Source: Anastrepha obliqua (Eukaryota; Arthropoda; Insecta; Diptera; Tephritidae). From it: 64,000 bases of DNA. The position numbers were made by a program, and so were the translations under genes. The stretch spans positions 18,375,792 through 18,439,791 of the forward strand of contig NC_072892.1 in assembly GCF_027943255.1 (NCBI RefSeq), read 5' to 3'. The notes under the pieces were generated by a model. It was not told the DNA's origin. It worked only from the letters and a program-made list of their open reading frames with translations, and did not search any database. Numbering within the stretch: the stretch's first letter is position 1; each line of letters opens with the position of its first letter. Below, one piece after another: positions 1 through 11,500 of this stretch.

Positions 1-488
1 GTGCCATCGATCGGAACAGGTGATAATCGGACGGCGCAATATCTGGAGACTATGGCGGGTGGAGTAGGATTTTCCATTTCAGTGTTTCCAGGTACGTTTT
101 AACGGGTTTGGCAACGTGAGGCCGAGCGTTGTGATGCTGTAGAATCACTTTTTTCATGAGTGTCCGCGTATTGCGGCCGCTTCTCGCGCATTGCTCGACT
201 CAATCGCATCAATTGAAGTCGATACCGATCCCCAGTGATGGTTTCGCTTGGTTTTAACAGTTCATAATAAATAACACCAACTTGGTCCCACCAAATACAT
301 AGTATAACCTTCGCAGCGTGAATATTCGGTCGAGGCGACGACGTAGAAGCATGACCGGGCAGTCGCCATGACTTTCTTTTCTTTGGATTGCTGTAATGAA
401 TCCATTTTTCATCATCCGTCACGATGCGATGAAGGAAACCTTTGCTTTTTTGCCGCTGGAGCAGTTGTTCACAGGCGAAAAAGCCACG
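1..488 (-). pseudogene. mariner transposase fragment (family M1, copy 1), cut by the window edge
   Basis: Read on the minus strand this encodes the middle of a mauritiana-like mariner transposase: FACEQLLQRQKSKGFLHRIV, the degenerate first catalytic block TDDEKW, then [17 protein letters not shown] and ALREKRPQYAD-like text. The frame breaks before the second Asp block. The left side runs off the window. On the right the similarity stops at about 488, where a Tc1 C-terminus begins in the same orientation, so the element is truncated at a transposon-transposon junction. It belongs to the same family as the copies at 1510-2764 and 58631-59758 but lies in the opposite orientation. It is non-functional. 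Confidence 0.85.
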
Positions 489-1112
489 TTCAAACGACGC
501 AAGCTGCCCGAATGTGATTTGCAGGTATTTTGGCACATTCCCGGTCAAATAAATACTTTTTACTCTTGAATGTTTCTTTCCCGATTCGCTTCTCTAAATC
601 TCCTCAAAGGTTTTCAATGGGTTTTAGGTCGGGTGACTGGCTTGGCTAATCCATAACATTAATATTATATTGTAAATACCATTCACGTACTAACATTGAG
701 CAGCGTTTTTGGGTCATTATCTTGTAAAAAAGACACCGGAGGGCATATTTTCCTCAGAAAATTGTAGCATCACTTCTTGAAGTATGTCCTTGTATAATAA
801 GTTTTATTCATTTTATTGGTTATGCGGGGAATAAATCCTACTACATACAAAGAGTAGCATCCCCAAATCATTATGGTGCCGCCACCGTGCTTGACTGTTT
901 TGTTTTTTTTTTTTTTTTGAGCAATGCAAGCCGTTTTCCTTTTGCCACCATCACGTCGTAATGTGGAATTTTTGCGCTTGGTGGCACTTACAACAAAATT
1001 TTTGGAACGTTTAAGTGACTCAGCGATAAATTTTTACGATTTTTTTGTTTTCGAAGGTTGACAACAAGCCTCCGCTCCTTCTCTGAGCAATGCTGCGTGC
1101 ATGACCCATCTT
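489..1112 (-). pseudogene. Tc1-like transposase remnant
   Basis: The minus strand carries the back half of a Tc1 (DD34E) transposase in shifted frames. Visible pieces are the TVKHGGGTIMIWGCYS block near 830-900, FLQDNDPKT (second Asp) near 690-740, a degenerate WISQASHPT-NPLKTFEEI block (normally SPDLNPIENLWEEI) near 600-650, and a C-terminal EKRIGKETFKSKKYLFDRE tail near 530-590. Upstream, at about 960-1060, there is text like SLKRSKNFVVSATKRKNSTL. Stops and frameshifts are frequent, and the catalytic Glu position reads Lys. No inverted repeats were found. It ends against the mariner fragment at about 488. Confidence 0.8.
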
Positions 1113-1302
1113 TGAGAGAAATTCATATTAATTATTAATTATTAAATGAACTGTCTAATTTGCTACCTAGGATACATTCAATATTTTTCACTAGCTTAGT
1201 TAAAATGCAAAAGTCATCCGCAAAGTACTTATTTTAGTGGTCACGCAATATTACAATTTGTGAAAATAACCGAATCTGTGCAACCAAATAAAATATAAAA
1301 AA

Positions 1303-1492
1303 ATAATTGGCGCGTACACTTCTGTTAGGTGTTTGAACGAGCTCTCCTCCCATTTGTGGCGTGCGTCTTAATGTTATGCCACAAATGGAGGGATCTACAG
1401 TTTTAAGACGACTCCGAACGGCAAATAGTTTTTCATGAGGAGTTTTAATGGCAGAAATACACGCGGAGGCTTACCATTGCCTGCCTATTAGA
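1303..1492 (-). repeat. tRNA-derived SINE, copy a (3' part, reversed)
   Basis: This matches the body of the tRNA-headed SINE at 44234-44517 and 50025-50346. Shared landmarks on the + strand are TTGGCGCGTACAC at the 3' end, CCACAAATGGAGGGA.CTACAG, CTCCGAACGGCAA, and GGCAGAAATACACGCGGAGG. The tRNA-like head is missing: similarity stops after GCCTGCC at about 1490. Confidence 0.8.
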
Positions 1493-1509
1493 AAGCAAGT
1501 TTTCTAAGA

Positions 1510-2764
1510 TGCGCAACTAAGTTCTCGCCAGCCATGGACTAGTACACAAGTCGATTCTAACATAACCTAAACGTCATAAACCAAGCTTAGACATATGGTA
1601 AAGACACTGCTTCGTCACATTAGTGACTTTGTTTTGGTATCATTTACTTTTGGTTTTGTGAAAACGTCTGATTTTGTGCCAAATAATCGTCATTTGCGGG
1701 AAGTGTTGATTTTCCACTTTCATTCGAAAAAAACGGCGGCTGAAGCGCATCGAGAGCTACAAAAGTTTATGGAGATGCCACTTTAAGTGAAATAACGTGC
1801 CGAGATTGATTCCGTCGCTTTAAAGAAAGTGATTTTAATGTTGACGATCGTCCGCGTGAAGGAAGGCCAAAAACCTTCGAAGACGCTGAAGTGAAGGCTG
1901 GAGGCATTGCTCAATGAGGATCTGTTTCAAATGAAAGAAGAGCTTGCTTCAGTATTAGGACTTGCCCATCAATCCATTTCCAAGCGATTACATGCTTCGG
2001 GAGTGATTCAGAAACAGGGAACTTGGGTTCCTTATGAGTTAATACCAAAGGATGTTGAACGTCGTTTTTTCCCCTGTGAACAATTACTCCAGTGGCAAAA
2101 AAGCAAAGGTTTTCTTCATCGCATCGTGACGGATGATGAAAAATGGATTCATTACAGCAATCCAAAGAAAAGAAAGTCATGGCGACTGCCCGGTCATGCT
2201 TCTATGTACGTCGTCGCCTCGGCTAAATATTCACGCCGAGAAGGTTATACTATGTATTTGGTGGGACCAAGTTGGTGTTATTTATTATGAACTGTTAAAA
2301 CCAAGAAAAACCATCACTGGGGATTGGTATCGACTTCAATTGATGCGATTGAGACGAGCACTGCGCGAGAAGCGGCCGCAATACGGCATGAAAAAGTGAT
2401 TATACAACATAACAACGCTCGGCCCCATTAAAACGTACCTGGAAACACTGAAATGGGAAATCCTATCCTACCCGCCATAGTCTCCAGATATTGCGCCGTC
2501 CGATTATCACCTGTTCCGATCGATGGCACATGGCCTAGCTGACCAGCAGTTCCATTCACATGAAGACATCAAAAAATGGCTTGATCCGTGGATAGCCTCA
2601 AAAGATGAACAGTTTTACCTTGACGGTATATGAGATCTACCAGAAAGATGAGAAAAAGTAGTAGCCAGCGATGGGCAATACTTTCAATGATTCACTTGTA
2701 ACCATTTTTTCAGAATAAAGCTGTATTTTCATAAAAAAAAAAACAGAGAGAACTTAGTTGCGCA
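1510..2764 (+). mobile_element. degenerate mariner (family M1, copy 2) with both inverted repeats
   Basis: TGCGCAACTAAGTTCTC at 1510-1526 is exactly inverted at 2748-2764, giving an element of about 1,255 bp, normal for mariner. The coding remnant on the + strand starts as K(T)SDFVPNNRHLREVLIFHFHS; the expected start codon reads ACG instead of ATG. It then shifts frame and continues from 1907 through [45 protein letters not shown] and [18 protein letters not shown] 3' part with LPHPP- and DYHLFRSMAHGLADQQF-like text runs to about 2690. There are several frameshifts and stops, so it is dead. Its right end is only about 30 bp from the next mariner. Confidence 0.88.
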
Positions 2765-2795
2765 CCAATATGTACGTGAAAAATTAATAGGACTA

Positions 2796-4048
2796 TGAAT
2801 AAGTTCGTGCGGTTTTTTTTCGAAATTTGAAACTTTATTGACGTAAAATGGTTACAAATTTAATATTCAAAGTATTGTCCATCGCTTACTACTACTTTTT
2901 CCCATCTTTCTGGCAATTCACGGATTCCCTTTGTGAAAAATTCGGTCGGTTTTGCCGCAATCCACGAATCGATCCATTTTTTGACTTCATCGTAATTACG
3001 GAAGTGCTGGTCAGCCAGGCCATGTTGCATCGATCGGAAGAGATAGTAATCGGATGGCGCAAGGTCTGGACTATACGGCGGGTGGGGTAGGACATCCCAT
3101 TTGAGCGTTTCTAAGTATGTTTTGACCACTTGTGCAACATGTGGCCGAGCATTGTCATGTTGCAAAATAACTTTGTCGTGTCTATCGGCGTATTGCGGCC
3201 GTTTTTCTCGCAGTGCTCGGCTCAAACGCATCAATTGTCGTCGGTAGACATCCCCCGTAATCGTTTCATTCGGTTTCAGTAGCTCATAATACACAACACC
3301 CAGCTGGTCCCACCAGATACACAGCATAACCTTCAGGCCATGAATATTCTGCGCCGACGTCGATGTTGAAGCATGGCCAGGGTATCCATACGTTGCCCGA
3401 CGTTTTGGATTGTCGTAATGGACCCACTTTTCATCGCCAGTCACAATTCGATGCAAAAAACACTTTCTTTTGTGCCGTTGAAGCAGTTGTTCGCATGCCA
3501 TAAAACGGCGTTCAACGTCTCTTGGCTTCAATTCATACGGCACCCAATGGCCTACCTTTCGGATCATTCCCATGGCTTTAAACGTTTGATCAACTCCCAA
3601 AGTTTTTGCAACCTCTTCTTGCGTTTGAGCCGGATCTTGATCGAGCAATTCCTCCAATTCGGTATCCATGAACTTTGGCGGCGCACCCTCGCGTTCTTCG
3701 TCTTCCAAGCCAAAATCACCACTTTTAAAGCGTGCAAACCACTTCTGGCACGTTCGCTCAGCTAGAGCATGCTCACCATAAACTTCCACCAAGATACGAT
3801 GACTTTCGGCTGCTTTTTTCTTCATATTAAAATAATGAAGAAGAATTCCCCGCAAAAACACATTATTTGGCACGAAATTCGACATTTTCAAGTGTGGTAA
3901 AAATATTGTTGTTTACGCTTCAAATAAAAAACTTATACTGACGTTTGTGCCTTACGACAGTAGCTCTCCAATGAATGTTTGGAAATGTGGATCGATGGAA
4001 TAATAATCAAGTTACGCCATCTGTTGTAAAACCGCACGAACTTATTCA
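2796..4048 (-). mobile_element. complete mauritiana-type mariner with TIRs and TA target duplication
   Basis: The termini TGAATAAGTTCGTGCGGTTT (2796-2815) and its inverted copy (4029-4048) are bounded by TA at 2794-2795 and 4049-4050, as expected for Tc1/mariner insertion. The flanks GAC and GTC show that the empty site was the palindrome GACTAGTC. The element is 1,253 bp, close to the 1.28 kb typical of mariner. It encodes one long minus-strand transposase, described separately. It is the best-preserved transposon in the window and probably among the youngest. Confidence 0.93.
2860..3885 (-). CDS. mariner transposase, uninterrupted open frame
   Basis: The 341-residue frame begins MSNFVPNNVFLRGILLHYFN and ends GQYFEY, against 345 residues in Drosophila Mos1. 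The order is an HTH DNA-binding half (CQKWFARFKSGDF), the WVPYEL linker, and a DDE domain with VTGDEKW, LQHDNARPH and [14 protein letters not shown] count 34 residues between the last two Asp, so the D,D34D triad is complete. An upstream in-frame TTG two codons earlier is not needed; the ATG at 3885 matches the family start. One oddity: compared with copy 2 of family M1 (VLGLAHQSISKRLHASG), this protein reads TLGVDQTFKAMG, five residues shorter, exactly where the second HTH recognition helix should be. It may therefore be open but unable to bind its ends. It lies in the large dynein intron or 5' region. Confidence 0.92.
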   Translation of the reverse strand: MSNFVPNNVFLRGILLHYFNMKKKAAESHRILVEVYGEHALAERTCQKWFARFKSGDFGLEDEEREGAPPKFMDTELEELLDQDPAQTQEEVAKTLGVDQTFKAMGMIRKVGHWVPYELKPRDVERRFMACEQLLQRHKRKCFLHRIVTGDEKWVHYDNPKRRATYGYPGHASTSTSAQNIHGLKVMLCIWWDQLGVVYYELLKPNETITGDVYRRQLMRLSRALREKRPQYADRHDKVILQHDNARPHVAQVVKTYLETLKWDVLPHPPYSPDLAPSDYYLFRSMQHGLADQHFRNYDEVKKWIDSWIAAKPTEFFTKGIRELPERWEKVVVSDGQYFEY

Positions 4049-4053
4049 TAGTC

Positions 4054-5195
4054 ATATTACATCATATAAATGTCCACCCCCAGCACGCCTCGGGTGTCTA
4101 GTTTTTAGACTACCAGTTCTTTTTCTGTCCTCGAAAGAACCAGTGTCTTGAAAATTTGTTCACCAACCTTTGAATTGTCGACCCATTCGTACGTTCATTT
4201 CCACAAAAAAGTCACGAATTTTGCGATATGTTGTTCTTAAAGTTACACTACATATACTCCCCTTTTGAAAGACCCTTCAGTTTTTATGCCTTGAAACTAG
4301 TTACTCGGGAAATTTCAGGGCCGCTTATTACGAACCTTACATGACGATATTCCTCGTCATATTTTCCAGAGAAAGTCTGACATCATACAAAACTCGTGGT
4401 GTGAAGATACTTCGGGGCATGGTGGAGCCTGGTAAACCAATAGATTTCTAGTGTTTTTTCGAGTATCACAGGACCTAATATATTCCGATGAAAGGACCTA
4501 ATATATGGTGAAATAATTATCACTAAAGTTCTCATTTTTGCTTGTCAGTATAAAGCGAATCTTGCGCAATCCGCAAGAACAATGACCCTGCCATCACTAA
4601 ATTTAGTAGAGAGCATTACTAAACTTAGTGATGGCTCGACGAACAAAAATCATACTTTATAAGGACCGTCATGTCCGACTTTAACTAGTAAGGACATAGA
4701 TTTGATACTACTTCTACCCCTGTTGTCCGTTTTTTCTCTTGGCGCATATGACCTCAAAATCGATTTGATGAAAGTTATCGCTTTTCCATAACTTATTAAA
4801 ATTAAAGTATTAAAAATAAAGCATTTGTCCTCCTCACACGTTGCGCTACTCTGCTTAAGGTTTTCGATACCGCTTCCAATTTTTGCAAAATTTTGATGAA
4901 AAGAGGAAATGTGAGTGAGAATGAAAATTTGGTAATAAACATCGTCATACTGAAATGGCAAAAATTGTGTAAACTGTCACTGCAGTAACCTTATCGCCAT
5001 CTGAGCTTAATTATTTTCCGCCTAAGTCATTTGTTTGTGTTAGAAAAGAAATGAGCTCTCTTATAAATTACTCAAAGGCGCACACGCAGTCAAGTCTTTT
5101 GCCGGCATATAAATCAAATGAGCGACCAACAAACACCCATTCATCTATTCTTCTTTTCATTATTTGTTGTTGTATTGTACTCTCTTCCTTCTCAG
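4054..5195. other. non-coding stretch upstream of the first dynein exon in the window
   Basis: This is intron sequence of the dynein gene between the complete mariner and exon A. I see no convincing frame. It has a short direct repeat (GGACCTAATATAT at about 4472 and 4496) and a strong hairpin at 4592-4633, listed separately. It ends in the polypyrimidine tract and CTCAG acceptor at 5191-5195. Confidence 0.6.
4592..4633. repeat. 17 bp hairpin with 8 nt loop
   Basis: CATCACTAAATTTAGTA (4592-4608) is followed, after an 8-base loop, by TACTAAACTTAGTGATG (4617-4633), its reverse complement with a single mismatch. It stands alone; I see no mariner-like coding sequence around it. Confidence 0.85.
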
Positions 5196-5582
5196 AATCC
5201 CGGTTATGCTGGACGAAAAGAACTACCTGAAAATTTAAAAATACAATTTCGCACTGTCGCTATGATGGTGCCAGACAGACAAATTATTATACGCGTCAAA
5301 TTGGCATCCTGTGGATTTTTGGAAAATATTACCTTGGCGCGCAAATTCTACACGCTTTACAAGCTTTGTGAGGAGCAATTAACCAAGCAGGTTCATTACG
5401 ACTTTGGCCTGCGAAATATACTGTCGGTGCTTCGTACGCTGGGTGCTGCTAAGCGAAGGAACTCGAGGGATGGCGAGAGTACGATTGTGATGCGGGTCCT
5501 ACGCGATATGAACCTCTCGAAGCTGATCGATGAAGACGAACCGCTATTCATGTCGCTGGTGTCGGATTTGTTTCCCAATCAG
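5196..5582 (+). CDS. dynein exon A (end of AAA1)
   Basis: 129 codons, phase 0 at both ends. The acceptor is CCTTCTCAG and the donor CAG/GTAAGC. It encodes [32 protein letters not shown] and the AAA1-AAA2 connection ending LFPNQ. The frame stays open upstream as far as an ATG at 5118, but that stretch is the intron with its pyrimidine tract, not coding sequence. Confidence 0.95.
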
Positions 5583-8500
5583 GTAAGCGTATATTTGGAC
5601 AAAGCTTGAGATGCATATTTGCAAATATTGTTTTTTTTTGGAATTCCCGTGCTTAGACGCTCGAAAAGACCAACTACCCAGAGCTGGAAGCGGCGATTGC
5701 ACAGCAAACTGAAGAGGCGAATTTGGTCTACCATCCTCCATGGGTTCTTAAACTAATACAGCTCTACGAGACCCAGACTGTTCGACATGGCATTATGACC
5801 TTGGGCCCCAGTGGTGCCGGCAAGACAACTTGCATCCACACACTGATGAAGGCACTCACACAGATGGGCGACAACCATCGAGAGATGCGCATGAATCCGA
5901 AGGCTATAACGGCAGCACAAATGTTTGGACGTTTGGATGTAGCTACCAACGACTGGACCGACGGCATATTCTCGGCATTATGGCGGAAGACATTGAAACT
6001 TAAAAGTGGCGAGCATGTTTGGCTCGTACTGGACGGTCCGGTCGATAGTATTTGGATTGAAAATTTGAACTCAGTATTGGATGATAATAAAACTTTGACC
6101 TTGGCGAATGGAGATCGCCTTACAATGGCGCCCACAGTGAAAATCATATTCGAGCCCCACAATATTGACAATGCTTCGCCGGCAACGGTATCACGGAACG
6201 GCATGGTTTACATGAGTTCATCTGGCTTAGATTCGAGACCGAGTAAGTAGACAATGAGTAAATAATTGCAGGCCACAGTATTCATGCGCACTTTGACTAG
6301 TTGTGCAAGCATGGCTAAAGAATCGCGCACCTGGTGAGAAGTCGGTTTTCTGGAACCTTTTTGAGCAGACGTTTGTGCAGGTTTACAACTGGGGCACGCA
6401 AAACCTCAAGTTGTTGATGTCGGTGCTGCAGTGCAACATAGTGCGCCAGATGCTGTCGATTTTGGAGGGTTTGGTGCCGGTAAAGAAAGAGGAAGAGCAG
6501 GCCGTTAGTATGTCGAGCAAAGAAACAAACGACGGTAAGTCAACTATGAGAGCGTCGTGGCTCACGTGTTTTCAAGCTTCAGTTGCATGCATTGCTGTGT
6601 GAGTAAATCCGTTTTATGATTAAAACTTATGATTAAGAACAGGTGTTAGTGTTGGTTTTGCGTGGTTAATGTAGTTACAAGGCACACAGTACAAATTATG
6701 CATGAACGAAAAAATCAACAACTTTTATGTGACTTTAGATATCGCAAAAAAATATACAGCAGCAGCAAAATTGGAAAAATACAAAATGGTAGCCAATGGG
6801 AATGACGTAAAACAGGAGCGTCCCGAATCCGCTAACAACGACGATGGTGGTAATGTATAAGCTTATGAAACAGCAACTCGAAACACACACAGAGACACGC
6901 TAACATTTGTCTTCACACACAATAACGCACACACTTACCTTTACACACAGAATCTTCTTTCATTCTCACATTTTCTTACTCGTATGTTTTGTGTTTTCCT
7001 TTCCTTGCTGTTTGCAACGCGACAGCTGATCGACAGTCCATCAGTCCCGTCTATTGTTGTTCGTGTGTCCAGTGTCTTTTAGAAAAAGTAACGAATGTTT
7101 CACCACTTTTCTTCAGCACGGAACTAAAAACACTTTTCTCACACTTTCGTAGTAATACGCTGAAGTATCTTTTACAAGTATTTTACCTATGTGTGTGTGT
7201 ATGTCTGCGTGTAGTTACTTGTATGTAATCCACGGTCGCCTTACCCACCTTGGAATCTGTGTATGTTCTGTGTTCGTTACCGTTCAGTGTATGGCATCTG
7301 CATACCACGACTTGTAAATGTAAAGGGTGGTTAACTTTCAAGGGCCGGTGTTGATTTTGAATAAAATACAATTTTTTTAGGAAACTATTGTCATTTCTCT
7401 TTATTGTGATAATATTTGTATGGCTCAATTACATATAAAACAAAATATCGGCCAAATGACCGCCGCGGCCTTGGCGGCACACCTCCATCCGATGGTCCAA
7501 ATTTTCGATGACGCTGAGGCATAATTGAGGTTCTATGCCGTTAATGTGCCGAATTATCTCATCCTTTAGCTCTTGAATTGTTGCTGGCTTATCGACGTAC
7601 ACCTTTTCTTTCAAATAACCCCAAAGAGAGAAGTCCAACGGTGTCAAATCACATGATCTTTGCGACCAATTGACATCGCCGCGACGTGAGATTATTCGGC
7701 CATCAAATTTTTCGCGCAAAAGAGCCATTCTTTCGTTAGCTGTGTGACAAGTGGCACCGTCCTGTTGAAACCACATAGCGTTCACATCCATATCTTCCAA
7801 TTCGGGCCATAAAAAGTTCGTTATCATCTCATGATAGCGAACACTATTCACAGTAACTGCCTGACCGGCCTCATTTTGGAAAAAATACGGCCCAATGATG
7901 CCGCCGGCCCATAAACCGCATCAAACAGTCACTTTTTGTAGGTGCATTGGTTTTTCGGCAATCACTCTTGGATTATCATTCGCCCAAATGCGGCAATTCT
8001 GCTTATTGACAAATCCACTGAGGTGAAAATGTGCCTCATCACTGAAGATGATTTTCTTCGAAAATTGGTCATTCACTGGTGCCTAACTTTAACGGGTTGC
8101 TCGATTATGCATCTTTCCATGGTTCAAATTGAGTTAGTTTGAAATTGAAAAATGTCAAATGAAATGTAGAAAAAAAAATCAACGTTTAGGTGTGGTTCAC
8201 ATTCAACATCGGCCCTTGAAATTTAACCACCCTTTATTCGCCATTCTATGTTCGCATAAGTGTGTGTGTGCATATGCCAACTTCCTTGCTAAATACTAAT
8301 CTTTAAATATTAAGCAATTTACTGTATTGGTCAGTGCTTTTGTAACTGTTTGGTCCAACTAACTTTTCTACTTACTAATCCGCTTATATAGGCGTACATT
8401 GTTGAAAGTTACTGCTGATAGGCGCGTTCTGTGTCACCCATTTTCACTATTCCTATGATCTTTTTCTATAGATGAGCTTCCCGAGGAGCCAGCTGTAGAG

Positions 8501-11500
8501 GAGAAAGAGGACACTTGCACACCGGAACACTTGCACCGACTGTATATCTTCGCGTTGGCTTGGGGCCTCGGTGGATACCTCAGTACCGTTGATCGTAAAC
8601 GCCTGGACCTGTACGTTAAAGAAGCATTCCCTGAGCTGGACTATGCACAGGGCACACCCAACGAAAATAGTATTTTTGACTTCTTCGTTTCCGAAACAGG
8701 CACTTGGCAGGCATGGAAGACACTGGTCACTCCTTACATGTATCCTGAATTGTCTACGCCGGATTTCCTAAACATACTGGTGCCCATTGTTGACAACGTA
8801 CGCATGGATTACCTAATTGCCACTATAGCTAATCAGGAACGTGCCGTTATGTTGATCGGCGAACAGGGTACCGGCAAGACAGTGATTATGAAGAACTTTA
8901 TGAAGAAGATGAACTCGGAGTCATATATGGGTCGTTCCTTTAACTTTTCGTCCGCCACCAGTCCCTATCAATTTCAGCGCACTATCGAGAGCTATGTGGA
9001 GAAACGTGTGGGTGTTACATTTGGACCACCTGGCGGACGTAAACTGATCGTTTTTATCGATGATGTTAATTTGCCCGAGATCAATGAGTGGGGCGATCAG
9101 GTGACGAATGAAATTGTGCGTCAGACCATGGATATGAAGGGCTTCTATAGTTTGGAAAAGCCGGGTGACTTCACAACAGTTGTAGATGTGCAGTATGTTG
9201 CCGCTATGGGTCTGCCGGGTGGTGGTCGTAATGATATACCCTCGCGCTTGAAGCGCCAGTTTTGTGTTTTTAATTGCAATATTCCTGATGACGATTCTAT
9301 TGATAAGATATTTCGCGTGATTGGTGAAGGCCATTACAATGCCAAGCGCGGTTTCGCGTCTGAGGTGCGTAGCCTTGTGAGGAAGCTCATTGTTGTGACC
9401 CGTCATTTGTGGCAATGCACGCGCGAGAAGCTTTTGCCTACACCCGCCAAGTTCCATTACGTGTTCAGTTTACGTGACCTGTCACGCATCTGGCAGGGTA
9501 TGGTGGGCACTTTGTCAACTGTTATTACGGCGGATAGTGTGCTGATGTCGTTGTGGAAGCACGAATGTACACGCGTTTTTGCGGATCGTTTTACCACGTT
9601 TCAGGATAAGGAGTGGTTCAGTTCGGAGTTAGCTTGCCTTGTACGTGAGGAGCTTGGCGAAGCCTATTCGCAGATGATTGTACCGAACCCGGTGTTTGTC
9701 GATTTCATGCGTGATGCACCTGAGCCGACGGGTGAGGAGGGGGAAGATGCTGATATGGAATTACCGAAGGTCTACGAACCGGTGAATTCTCATGAAGTGC
9801 TCCGGGAGCGTCTCGTTATGTTTCTCGCACAATTCAATGAAATGGTACGAGGCTCTGGGATGGATCTGGTCTTCTTCCCAGATGCAATGTTGCATTTGGT
9901 GAAGATTTCTCGAATCATTCGGCATCCGAGGGGAAATGTCATGCTTGTCGGGGTCGGTGGATCGGGTAAACAATCATTAACAAAATTGGCATCATTTATA
10001 GCTGGCTACAAAACATTCCAAATTGCTCTGACACGTTCGTATAATGTGGCCAACTTTCTGGAGGATTTGAAATTATTGTATCGCACCTGTGGTGTCCAAG
10101 GCAAGGGTACAACGTTCCTCTTTACCGACATGGATATAAAAGAAGAGGGCTTTCTTGAATACCTTAATAATATATTATCGTCTGGTGTGATATCAAATCT
10201 TTTTTCGCGAGACGAACAAGCCGAAATTGTACAAGAATTGACGCCGGTAATGAAACGAGAGAATCAACGCAAAACAGCGACCCCGGAAAGTGTGATGGAG
10301 TTTTTCTTGGCCCGCACTTGCGCCAATCTGCATGTGGCGTTTTGTTTCTCACCGGTCGGTGAAACATTCCGATCGAGGGTGCAACGATTTCCGGCACTGG
10401 TGTCCGGCTGCACCATCGATTGGTTCCAGCCATGGCCAAAGGATGCACTCGTCTCGGTGGCAAGACACTTTCTGAGTGACTTTGAAATTGAGTGTACACC
10501 GGCCGTGAAGGAAGAATTGGTCAACGCACTTGGATCTATACAGGATATCGTAGCGGAAACATCATTAGAATACTTTCAGCGTTTTAGGCGTGCCACGCAC
10601 GTAACACCGAAGTCCTATTTGAATTTCATAGCGGGCTATAAAAATATATACCAGCAAATACAGAAAGAGTTACGCGATGGCGTGGAAAAGATGGACACCG
10701 GGTTAGAAAAATTAAAAGAAGCCTCTGCCTCCGTAGAAATATTGAAAAAAGACTTAGTAGTTATGGAGGAGGAGCTAGTAGAGGCCTCAAAGAATGCCGA
10801 ATCGGTGTTGGTGGAAGTGACTGAAAGAGCGATGCAAGCCGAAACCGTCAAAAATCAAGTACTGATTGTGAAAGATAAGGCTGAGGCGTTGGTGGCTTAC
10901 ATTGCACAGGAGAAAGCACTTGCTGAGGAAAAGCTGGAGGCAGCCAAGCCGGCGCTAGAGGAGGCCGAAATGGCGTTGAACACCATTAAGCCGGCGCATA
11001 TTGCAACGGTGCGTAAGTTGGGCCGACCACCGCACTTAATCATGAGAATTATGGATTGCGTACTGATATTATTCAAACGGAAATTACATCCTTGCATACC
11101 AGATTCCGGAACACCGTGTCCAAAGCCCTCGTGGCAGGAATCGTTAAAAGTAAATTTCAATAGAAATGTAATGTCATCGCTACAATATTTTTCCGTTTCA
11201 GTTGATGGCCAGCGCGACATTTTTGCTACAACTACAAAACTATCCAAAAGACACAATAAACGATGAGATGATCGATTTGCTGCAGCCGTACTTTCGCATG
11301 GAGGACTATAACATGGACATGGCCAGACGCGTTTGTGGCGACGTCGCTGGCTTGTTGTCCTGGACAAAAGCTATGTCCTGCTTTCACAGTGTGAATAAGG
11401 AAGTATTGCCACTAAAAGCAAATCTGACTTTACAGGAGGCGCGTTTGAAGGTAAAAATGCGGGGGCGACACAATTATCGAAGTAGTGTTCCGCACATGCT

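Noticed and set aside
5118..5195. ATG at 5118 as a start of a new protein
   Set aside because: The stretch up to 5195 is a pyrimidine-rich intron end followed by a good acceptor; the conserved dynein text begins exactly at 5196.
8921..9457. Minus-strand 178-codon frame in dynein exon D
   Set aside because: It is fully antisense to conserved AAA3 coding sequence and has no family features.
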